Positions 22,461-34,400 of a stretch of 64,000 nucleotides of DNA are shown piece by piece. Each line of letters opens with the position of its first letter. The stretch's first letter is position 1. The notes under the pieces are model-generated. The model saw only the letters and a list, made by a program, of their open reading frames with translations. It was not told where the DNA came from and did not search any database. Source of the stretch: Epinephelus fuscoguttatus (Eukaryota; Chordata; Actinopteri; Perciformes; Serranidae). The position numbers were made by a program, and so were the translations under genes. The stretch spans positions 25,630,322 to 25,694,321 of the forward strand of contig NC_064753.1 of assembly GCF_011397635.1 (NCBI RefSeq), read 5' to 3'.

Positions 22461-24973
22461 ATGAGCTGGGCGGTGGAGGAGTGGAAGGATGGACTTCCAG
22501 GGAAAGCCCTGCAGAAGATCCAGGAGATGGAAAGCCAGCTGGACAAACTGAAGAAGGACAGGAACCAGAAACAGTTTCAGCTGGATTCCCTGGAGGCTGC
22601 CCTGCAGAAACAGAAACAGAAGGTCAGTGTTCAAGAGGAACAGATGAGTGGACTGATCATAGGTTAATTGCATAAGTGCAGATGATTTAAACAGCATTTA
22701 ATTCCTTGGGGAAATTACTGTTGCAGAGTAAGATAAGATAATCTTTTATTTGTCCCACAGCGGAAATGTGCACATTACAGCAGCAGAGGGATAGTGCAAA
22801 CGGGAAGCAAGTTCAAAACAATGTATAAGTATGTAAAATAAGTAAACTGTGCAACACAAAGCAATATAATAAGTAAGCATCAAAAAGAAGCAGAATGTAA
22901 TACAGAGACAGACTGAATGGCTGATTTGACACTTTTTACTGATGGAAGTGTGGATATTGCACAGTTAACATGTCCTAACAGAAGTGGAAATTTTACCTGA
23001 AAAAAATGCACAGACACACAAAAAATTTATGGGGGGAAAAAGGTGTCAGCAGCGCTACTGGTATCCCTCAAACCAACAGTGCTCATGGAAGTGAATGCCT
23101 TTTTGGGGCAATAAGTCTTCCTCTCTGTTTCTGACACACAATTTTTTAATTGTCCTTGTTTCTCCCTCTCCAGGCGGACAGTGAACGTAATGAGACCTCT
23201 GCTTTGAAAAGAGAGAACCAGTCTTTAGTAGAGTCCTGTGATTCTCTGGAGAAAGCTCGTCAAAAGGCTGTCCATGACCTCGGAGTCAAAGAGCAGCAGG
23301 TCAGTTACGTATGAGAGAAAGCAAGAAATATCTGCTGCAGTTTATTGCTATTCAATAATTAGATCACTGATAATCAACAGCCAATATTCACATTCTATAG
23401 ATACTCTTGAAGCCAACAAATGATGTATTTATAAAATCAGATGTATTGGAAGAAAAAACATATCTAATTCCTGTTTCTGAACCCAGGTGAACTACCTGGA
23501 TGGTCAGCTGAATTCCTGCAGGAAGACCATAGAGCGACTGGAGCAGGAGCTCAAGAAGTGAGTTCAGTGTCTGTTGATAGGCATTTTTATGTAAGAAGAG
23601 AGGGAGACTTTATAACGTAGCTCCTGTGACATGTTGCTTCGTCAAGTCCTGAGTTAGTCATGCTTAATATGAATGGATCATGAACTATTTGACTTATTGG
23701 ACAGCACTGAAATTATGACTCCTGATTGACTGTTAATGCTTGTTTTGTTGTCTTTCCATCTGCTCAGGTACAAAAATGAACTGGATCGTTCGCAACCTGC
23801 TGGCTCTTCCTCCTTGTCATCCTCCTCCTCTGACCTTCAACCCTACAATACTCCACAGAAAACTTTTGCTACCCCAGCTCCTGTCCCAGCCTACGGAAAG
23901 CAGGGTATTTCAGTTTGTATTTATTCTGTTTCAAGTTCCTGCTATATGTATTTTATAAATTCATGTTATTAGATTTTTCTTCTTTTCACCTGTCAGGCTG
24001 GTATTAATGCAAATGTTAATCATATTTCCCCTTGTCATCTACTTGGGGTTTTTGTATATGAGTCATTGATTCGTGTCTGAGTGACTCAGGATGAGTTTGT
24101 CATTTTGCCCTAACATGATGTTTGTATTTGTGTTCCTTAGATAACAGACTAGAAGAGCTTCAGGAGAAATACAGCCAAGAGGTGGAAGAAAGAAAAAGAC
24201 TGGAGACTGAAGTCAAAGTCCTGCAGGTCAAAGTGAGTACATTTTTAAAATATATTTATCATGTTTGTTTGTGTTTTGGAGTTCATGATGTTGACTCGTC
24301 TCTTCTCTTCTAGCTGTTAAGTCAGTCCTCAGTCAGTGTGAGCCACAAGGACATTGCTGCCCGCCAAACTGGATCTTCCATATTCCCATGGCAACAGCAG
24401 GATCAGGGCCAGAGCCGCCAGTCTCACGGAATGGAAATGGAAACACCTCTGAAGAGGCGGGGAACATCCCTGTGGGACGCCCACGAGGAGACGCCTATTA
24501 AAACCAGCCAGAGGATGAGCTCTACCAGAGCAGTACAGAGTCCGGGTGGATCCTCCCAGCAGATGGAGCAGCTGAAGAGCATCAACCAAGGTGGACTATT
24601 TATAATTTGTTTTGGTATAACATCTTTTATAGTGTGTTTTACGTGAAATATTGGGGAGCCTATTATTTTGTGCATCTACTACCGCTGAAGAATGTAGCTG
24701 GTTTGTTTGGAGTTGAATACCCTGATCATGTCCAGCAACAGGACTTAAATTTTTACTCTTTCTTCATCAGAGCTGCGTGGCCGTGTGTCAGAGCTGGAGA
24801 GGAATCTGTCCACTCAGGAGAAGGAAATTCGTAACCAGGCCTCCAAACTGCAGGAACTACAAACCCAACTGAACCAGGCCCGCAAAGACCTCACTGAACG
24901 GGAAAGAGACCTGGCTAAGACCAGCCATGAGCTGACTCAGGCCACAGACAGACACCAGCAGGTTGTAGCCAAG
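22461..24973 (+). CDS. cenpf: cenpf exons 2-8: N-terminal microtubule-binding region
   Basis: Exons 22461-22622, 23174-23299, 23487-23557, 23768-23904, 24141-24232, 24314-24590, 24771-24973. The start is the first ATG after a 5' UTR acceptor and gives the human-like MSWAVEEWK. The first four coding exons are coiled coil. Then comes a Ser-rich linker (exon 5, with NTPQKTFATP, like human NTPQKIFTTP), a short helix with EVEERKRLE, and a proline/threonine-rich linker in exon 7 with HKDIAARQ and ETPIKTSQ. The N-terminal region of human CENP-F binds microtubules. TP sites in the linkers would suit CDK phosphorylation; that is inference. Confidence 0.93.
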
Positions 24974-27900
24974 GTAGGCTTCGATGATGAGTACATTGAC
25001 ACTTTATTAACACGGGATACTTATTGTTTGTGTCCTATTTCTGCTTGATAACTAAGTTTATAGGTGCTAAGACAGATGAAGACAAGAAAACATGCAAATG
25101 ACTGACAGAGATTCTGCTTATTGTTCTTAGTGTTCATCAGTTGAGCAGAAGCTGAAGCAAGTCTCAGAGGAGATGAGCTGTCAGAGGCACAACGCTGAGA
25201 GCTGCAAACGAGCCCTGGAGCAGAAACTCAAGGACCAAGAGAAAGACAGTCAAAAGGTACGACAACCTGGAGTCAGAACATCAGTATCAGACCTTTAATG
25301 CTTGTAGGTTTTACTAAATATCATAAATAGAAATGTATCTTAAAATTTGAATCTGTCTCTGTTATATTTCGTATAGGAGCTAGCCCAGCTGCAGACGTCT
25401 CACAAGGCTTTGGAACAGCAGCTGGACCAGACCAGAACCAAGCTAACACAAGAGATCCAACAGTCCAAAAAAGACCACAATGTACTGCAGGTTGACATGG
25501 AGAAGGTAATTTGGCACGTATCCGATCTGCTCTTCCTTCATCTACTCTGATTCACTCTTTCTTCACACAGCCAACAACTTGGATAAGCTGGAAGTCACTG
25601 AACCCTCTCTGAGGGTTGTATATAAGCTTCTAGTCTTTGTGATGTGTAGCTAATATGATTGGCTGCCTCAGTGATGCTGCTAATGTCCAAATTTATTTTG
25701 GTGTTGGCTACAAGAATGGCTGAGTATGAGACTCAGTTTAGGCGGAGTGGAATACAGTTCGGGGTGTGGTAGTGTTAGATGCATTTACTATGTTTTCTGT
25801 CGCTCCACTTGTGTCCTGTGCTTCACCTCTGAGAGCCTGTCTGATGCAGTATTAACTATTTATGTTTGTATGCAAGGTCTGCAAACTGCAGGCAATGCAG
25901 AGAACGCTGACTTTAACCTTTTCAGATCACATTTTCTGAAATGTTTGAATGCTTAAAAAAAGGAAATTCAGTTGTAGTCTCAGCTGTTTACATCAACTTC
26001 TGTCTATTGAAGGGTTAAGGGCATTTGTACCTGGCATTTGTGTCACACTTCTCAGACTTTCTGCCCCTGGATGTACGTCTGCCTTCTCATCTTAAGTCTT
26101 CTCTGCTCTTGCCCCTTTATAGATGTGCTTCCAGAAAAGCCAGATGGAGAAGGAAGTGGAGGAGCATAAACAGAGACTGCTGAGGTCAGAGCAGAGCCTC
26201 CAGGCCAGCCAGACCAAAGAACAGGACCTCCGCAAGAAAATGGAGGTGGGTTGCTTTCAGTAGAATATCCACCTAATGTTAAAATTTAAAGGTTTCAGTA
26301 TGTGTTCATTTTAACACTACAAATAGGTCTTACCTATTTAACATTATTTTTCTCAGTTTTTCTTTACGTCTCCTTCCACCTTTTTTCTCACACTCTTCCC
26401 CACTATGTCAGCATCTTTTTTCTTTTTTTTTTTTGAAATATACTTTATTAATCCCCCTGAGGGGAAATTTAATCAATCATTCTTTGCTACCACTCATGTT
26501 TTCTCTACATGTCTTCCTCCCTTCAGGAGCTGCAGAGAGAAAAGAACAGTGTGACTGTTCAGTTGGATCAGAGCAGCAGGCGCTTGAGTCAGCTGGAGGA
26601 AGAGAAGAAGAGCGCAGACCAGAGCCTCAAACATACCCAGGGATTACTAGATGACCTCAAAGGTATATTCCTTGTAGGAATTGTAATGGTAGCAGTTATT
26701 TCAGAGAATCTCAGTTTTTAATTTGTTTGTTTTTGCTCTTTAGCAAAATCTGAAGGACAGGCGGACGAGCTGAAGAGACTTCAGTCCAAACTGGAGCAGC
26801 TGACTCAGGCTTCATCCAGAGAGCTGGAAAACATTAAGAAGACACTTTCTGATGCAGAGACCAAAAATGACAAGTAAGCATAGTTTTACGGTAGAAAAGA
26901 ACAATGCTGAGTCACGCTTTGTGAAAGAGTAAAAAGCAAACTGTGCTACATCTAACATGCTCCTCAATCATCATAAATGTATTTATCTCACTGTAGATCT
27001 CAGAATGAACTGCAGAAACATAAGCAAGAGACGGAGAGGCTGACCAACAGGCTGACAGTAACGGAGAAGGAGTGCCAAGAGCTGAAATCCAATCTCACTG
27101 CAAGTCAGAGTGAGAGTAAGGAACTGAAACAAGAACATGAAGCTCTGCTGGAGTGGAAGAAAGAAAAGGAGACCTTGATTAATGAAACTGAGGCTGTGCA
27201 AAAAGACCTCACCGACAAAATTGGCAACTTGGAGAAAAGTCTCGTCTCGCTGAATGAAGCTAATGATGAAGTTAAGGTAAGGTGCCGTGGTTCCTAATAT
27301 ATTTACTTAAGTTATTAGGAAAGATAAATCACACAGTTTATCAAATTGCTAAGCCTGTGTACTGAACATAGGTTGTCATTTTTTGCACACAGACATATAG
27401 TGAAATAACCTGTTTGTTTAGCTGCCCACCCCAAAACCTGTTAAATGTTGGGTTTACAAAACCTTGAATGATTCTAGTTGCACAGAAAATCATAACTAAA
27501 GATGACAATTTGTTCCTTTAAGTCCATTTGATTAAAAAAAAAACTTTAACCCGTGTTGCCCACTGCATTTCGGATGTGTTGTATTATTGCTTTTAATTAC
27601 CGCTTGCTTTGGAGATTCTGTGGGCTGAATACATTTCTGCTCACTATTGTAGAAGCAGCTCTTGAGTGCAGAGGGAGAAAAGGCCAGTCTGTCTGCTCAC
27701 ATCGATTCACTGAAGGGAGAACTCCTCAACAAGAGCACAGAGTTGGAGGAGAGAGAGCATCACTACAACGAGCTCCAGTCTAAATTCTCTGAGGCTGGAC
27801 AGAAGCACACCAAAGACCTGGAGAATGTCGCAGTGCAAGTGGCTCAGCTTGAAGCACAGGTGATTCATTGTATTTGGTTTATTTGTATTTTATTTGTATT

Positions 27901-28379
27901 AATTGTACATGTGAAATGTTGAATGTGTTAATTGAAAAACATGGAATTCCTCCTTCTTGTTTTGTAATGGAATTAGACGATAAACTACTTTTCTGCGTCA
28001 CTGAATTACACTGTAGTGTTATTGAGATTTTGGTCTTGGTAGCAGCACAGGATACCCAATATATTTATAAAAAAAAAAAAAGTTGACCGGACCTCAAACA
28101 ATAGAACTGATAGTTGTTGAGTAGTTTAATCTGGTGTTTACTTTTCCCCCTGTGCAGGTCAAAAGTCTGGAGTTGCGGTTGCAGAAGGAAATAACTCGAG
28201 CAGAGCAGGCTGAGAGGACCAATACAGAGCTGCAGGAAGAGCACCAGACAGCCTGCGACCTGCTTCGCTCCAAAGACCAGCTGGTCGAGTTGGGACAAGC
28301 AGAGATCAGCCAGCTGAGAGAGAGCCTAGTTCAGGCCACTGCACAGCAAGAGGAGCAAACTGCCAGGTGGGAGGTTCAT

Positions 28380-28416
<37 letters not shown>

Positions 28417-31400
28417 GTTAATAATTTTAATTAACACTTTTTCCAGTACAACATCCTACCATTTACAAACTTTCTAAAGTTTAGTTTTTGCTGAGACTAC
28501 GTCTAAGAGGAGTTATTGCTGCCCTGTGTCACTGTGCAACATAAGATAGCAGGGTTTCAAAGTATAATACAGCCACAAATAAATACTTAGGAGTGAATTA
28601 GTGTCTTATCATACAAGTATGATATAAAAACTGTACCTCCATTGAATACTTTGGGGAAACTTTAACTGTATCTTGCTTTTAACATGCATCATCTCTGTTT
28701 TTGGTGTCTAACTTCAGGTTGGCAGAGGAGAAGGCTGCCCTGCTGAAACAGTGTGAGGAGAGTGTTTCAGCAAAGGCTGAAGAGGCTGAGCAGCTCAAGC
28801 TGCAGCTGGAGGAGACTCAGCAAGAGCTGCTGCTCACCAAAAATCAGGTGTGCTTGAAGTGGAATGCAACAGAAATTATTTTAAACAGATTACCAGTTAT
28901 TCATCCTTTTTATACATTCGGCAGTGTTGACCTTACAATGCTCTGTGCTTTTACATTATGTTGGGTACTTCTTCCTTTCCTTTGTCTTACCCATGAAAAG
29001 CCATATAGTTAAATCTTCTCTTCATGTTTCAGGTGAGCTCGACAGATCAGCTCCTGAAGGTCCAGGAGCAGCTGGGAGCTGAGCTGCAGAGACAAATTAA
29101 GACACTGTCAGACAGTGATGAGGAACACAAACAGATGTATGAGAAGAAAACAGAAGAGCTCAAGCAGTTAGAAGAGGAGCTGAAGGATCTGCAGAGCGAC
29201 ACAAAAGAGAAGGAGAGGCAGCTCAGAGAGGCTGAAGCTCAGATTTTGTCTCTAGAGACGGAAAAGGCTGAGCTGGAAAATGTAATTCAAGAGACCAAGA
29301 AAGAGGTGGAGGTAAATTATTGTACTATTTCAAAAATGTATTATGTTTAGTAGTAGATTTTTACATATATACAATGTTCTGTGCTTACGAATAATAAACT
29401 TAAATCTATTTCTTCTGAAGAACCTCCAGCAGGCTCTTACTGAGAAGATCAACAACCTTCTGGAGCAGATATCTTCCTTAGAAGAAGAGCTGACTGCAAG
29501 CAAAGATGCAGCAGAGAAGGTTCCAGTCTTGAAGAATGAACTGGATGTGGCCAACCAGTCCCTCGCTGACCTTAAGAAGAGTCTAGAAGCTCTCGAGACA
29601 AGTCACTCCTCCACTCTTCAAATCAAGTCTAACTTGGAGAACACCCTCACAGAGAAAATCAATCTGATCTGTACTTTGGAGAGAGAAGTCAAAGAGCTCA
29701 CAGAGAAGATGAGCAAAGAGTCTGAGAGTCATGCCTTGGAGGTTGAAAGCTTCCTCAACAAAGAAAAGATCCTCAAAGAGAAGCTCGAAGCCGCTAAGAA
29801 ATCAGCAGCTGCTGCTAAAACAGAAGCCAGTTCTCGACGGGAGGAGATCAGGACCATGAAGACGACTCTGAAGGCTGCTTCGCGCGGCATAGAAGAGAGA
29901 GACGGCACGATAAAGAGTCTGAAGGAGAAGCTCAATGAAGCACAGGCAGAGCAGACCAAAACTTCGAATCTTCTGAAGGAGAAGGTGGTTGCCATGAACA
30001 AAATCAAGGTTGGTTACTGATTGGTTATGTTATGTGTCCACAATCTTTATACATAGAGAGGAAACAGTGATATGTTAGTTTTGCCTGGAGTATTGTAACA
30101 AATGGGTAAATCAGAAGAGGTCATCTTCCCAAAAAAATGGGAGTAAAGTCGGTTGAAAAAAGTTGGACAAAAATGAGAGTGCTGCTGTACTATCACTCCA
30201 CCTGGCATTCTGCTGTTCTCTCTGTATCCAAAGTACGCTCTGTTGTATGTATAACTAAAAGGTGTTTATTCCAACAGAGCTCCTGATGAACAGTCCAGCT
30301 CCAAAAATAAAACTCTATATGTGGCAACAAATGCTGATAACGTGGTGTTGGTAAATGAATGTGTTGGAAATCTTGTTGCTTTTTTTATGTCATAAAGGTG
30401 CAGCTGGAGATGCTGCAAATGGACCTGGAGGACAACGAGACTGCCATGACCTCTTTTGACAGTAAGGTGGAGGAGCTGAAGGGAACCATAGAATCACTGG
30501 AGGCTCAGCTGGCTCACAACCAAACCCAGATGTCTGACATGGAGGCCAGACTGGAGGACAGCAAAGCCCAGGTACAGCCACCATCTTCCACAAAAGTCAT
30601 ATCAAAATCACTTAATTTAAATGTGTCTCATCCCTAATTGGATTTAAACTCTAATTTTTTCAGGTCTCTGTCTTGGAAACCCGGTTAGAGGAAGTCCAGT
30701 CCCAGAACTCGGTGCTGGAGACACAGTATGTCACAGCCAGGGAGGAGCTGATGGAGAGGAGCTGTGAAATAACACGCCTGGAAGAGGAGGCTGTCAATCA
30801 AAAACAGCTGGAGGAGAGCATTGCTGCTTTAGAGTCTAAACTCAGCCAGACCACAGAGGAAAATGTCAAGTTAGAGAAAACTCTCAGGCAGATAACTGAG
30901 GGCAAAGACAATGATCTTAACCAGTTACAACAAGAGAAAAACAACCTTGAGACTACGCTGAAGCAGGTAACAGAGGACAAAGAGCAAGTGGAAACTGAAA
31001 TGATTCAAGTAAATGCAGCAAAGAAACAGCTGGAAGCCAGCTTATGCAAGCTATCTGAGGAGAACAAACAACTGCAGACCAGCATTCAGAAATTAACAGA
31101 GGAAAAGCAGAACATCGATGCAATGATTGTGCAGAAACAAGAAGCTGAATCGACCCTTAAACAGGTCATCGAGGAGAAAGCCCAACTAGATGTTGCACTT
31201 AATCTGATGAACGAGGAGAAAGCCCAACTGGAGGCAAAACTAAGTGAGCTAACCTCCGAGAAAGACAACTCTGTTGCTAACTTGAATCGAGTAGTTGAGG
31301 AAAAGCTTCAGCTGGAAGTGAACTACAATCAACTGACCGATGAGAATATCAAACTACAGTCTAGTATGAACCAATTATCTGAGGAGAAGTTGCAGTTACA

Positions 31401-34400
31401 GGATAGCATGGAGAAGCATGAAGCTGAAGTGGCTTCACTTAAACAGCAGCTTGAAATGAGGGACAAGAAGACCGAGGAGGAGAACAGAGAAAGGTACGTG
31501 TATCTTTAGAAGTCACTAGAGTTAAAATTGTCAGTATGTATGTATGTATGTATGTTTTTGTGCCTAATTAAATGTTTTGTTTTCTACTAACTTTAGCTGG
31601 AGTAATAATAGCATCACTTTCATATTGTATTACAGGAGCCAACAGTTTGAGACGGAGCAGGCAGAACTGCACCAGAAGTTGGCGGCCTTACAGACAGACA
31701 TGACTGTGTTCAAGCAGCAGTACGACTCACTGCTGGAACAGGTGGGCCAACAACAGGGCCTCATACAGCAGCTCTCAGAGTTGCAGGGAACCCAGAAGCT
31801 GGGAGATGCAATCAGCTACATGGAGTCTGAGGAGACAGAAACTGTTGGTGAGCATAAACCAAAACTAGATTAAAGGTTTTCATGAACCACAGCTGCTGCT
31901 TCAATTTGAATACATACATTTCTATTAAATGATCTTTAACGTTTCCCAGCTGAGGCATCAGGACAGACTGATGTTGAGCCAACACTTGATACAAGCACCA
32001 ACTCTGAGTCCATTCCAGTAAAGGAACAGCTGAGCACCATGATATCTGAACTGGGTGAACTTTCCTTCCAGTCTGATGAAGCCTTCAGGTACAATGAGCT
32101 GTATGATGAGAAAAAGCACAATGTATGTGCTTTATTACATGATGTATTAATCTGACCTCCCTTGACCCTGCTAGTGAGGCAAAACTGGTGTTGAAGGAGG
32201 ACATCAGTGAGCAAGAGATGATCCAGGAACAACTGCACGAGGAGCGGGAGGAAACAACTAGTAACGAGGAGCAGCAGTCCTCAGAGCAGGTAATACTTCA
32301 TGTCCTTTAGCCCTGACGCTGGCATGGGGTTATGTTTGGAAATATTTGCTTTATCATAAATGTAATCAGATAGTTGCTACTGATTTCTCTATTAGAAAGG
32401 AATGTTGTGCATAGAGTTTTAATTTTGTCTTCTTTCTTGCAGCTCCCTGAAGACAGCGGTAACACCAGAGATTTCCTTGGAAGTAAACCTGAAATCACTG
32501 AGCTTTCTCTGCCATCATCCTCCATTGTTGAGACAAGAGAGTCAGAATTCTCTGGTGAGTAATTAAATGGTGCTTATGACTGCAGTTTCAATAATTGGGT
32601 GTTTTCTTGGGTTATTGACTTTGTTTCACACTGCCACTTTAGACTCATGATTTCAGCATTTTCTGCAAAAATGGTGGTAATTCAACTTGTGAAGGGGATC
32701 CAATTTTTTGAAACTTAAAAAAGTAAAGCTTTGGGCTCTTGCTCAGGCCAAGATAAATGTTACAACCCATTTTAAACTTCCAGGGACTTAGGCTTGACAG
32801 TGAACACTGATCAAGATGCAGTCTGATACACACTATGAAATATTTGCTCAAAATTTGAGTAATGATGTCTGTCAGATACAGAGGCATTCCAGACACAAGA
32901 CCACTTCACGGAAATGATCCCAAAACAAGAGCTCCTGACCCTGCGCTCAGAGTTTGACCTGCTGAGGTCTGACCTTGCACTCAGAATGGAGCTGACCTCC
33001 GAACTGGAAGTCCAGGTTCAGAACTTAGAGGAGAAAGTTCACGCAGCAGAGGAGCAGGCACAGGGTACGGCACATAAGCTGAACATCGTTTTGGAGGAAA
33101 AGAAAGACGTTGCTAAACAGGTAGGAGGAATAACTTGCAGAAAGCCCAATACCACTTACATATCGGTAATAAATATAATTTTACACTGACTGATGCTGTG
33201 TGCTCATTTTTTAGCTGGCCCAGCTGTCAGAAGAGAAGGAGACATTAACTCTGCAGCTGCAAACAGCTAAATTCCAGCTGGCTGATGTTATGGAGATGTT
33301 GGAGGGACTGGAGATGACCAAAGGTAAATATTTTCCTATATTTTCCTCCTTTTCAGATTACAGTTTATCATCCCCTTCCTGCCCTATCTGTGTCAAAAAC
33401 TGCAGCTTGTTGTGTTGGCTGTGTGTCACCCCCTCATCTGTGAAGCACCACTTCTCAGTAAAATTACTTTGGACTGTACTTGACCGTGCTGATCTACTCC
33501 AGCAATGTGCCAACACATACTTGCAGACCCTTTATGGTTCACAAAAATTCTCCTCTGTGGTACCCAAACAGCACCAATGGTAATCAAGCTGAGTAGCGAG
33601 CTACATAAAGCAAACGCAATTTAACCATGCAACAGTGGACATCAAGGATCAGTCAAAGCATTGTGATATAAATATTAGTCATACATTGCATGCCACCTTC
33701 AGAGTTCGGTGTTGATGCAAAAACAAACGTGGTCAGTTGTAGTGAAGTAGTTTTATTTCAGCAACCCTTCAATAGTGGTTGACCTCATTTGTCTTATTCA
33801 CCACTGTGTATTTTTACTCACATTTGGTGAGTTCTAATTTTGGACCCTAAATTGAACAACATGTTTAATAAAGGAATATGCAGTCTTTGTCGTCTGTATT
33901 GTGTTATTGGACATTTGTATTGATTTGATATTTTCTTGTTTCTGTAGGTGGATGGGATGAGAAATTCCTTCAGCAGGAGAGTGAGCTGAAGAGAGTTCGC
34001 TCAGAGAAAGCCAACCTGGAGCAGCACATCCTGGGCATGGAGTCTGAGCTGGAGACCTTCCAGGGGGAGAGGACCAAACTGGGGGCTGAGTTGGAGACAC
34101 AGAGGAGGACTTGTTCTGGCATGGAGCAGCAGATAGAGACACTCATGACAGAGGTGAGCACCAAAAGCTTACATGCTAAAACATCAAACTACTATGTATA
34201 AGGGCTAAGTTTATGTGCATATATGGGAAAACTATCAATTAAAGCAAGACATGATTGAACATGCTGTGTTTTTTTTAAGCTTACTGATCAGTCTTTTAAA
34301 TCTTTCTATTCATTCAGACAACCCAGCTAAGGTCTGAACTTGTGTCCTGCACCGAGGAGCGAGATGATCTGAACCAGTCTTTGAGCCAATGGAGAGAAAA

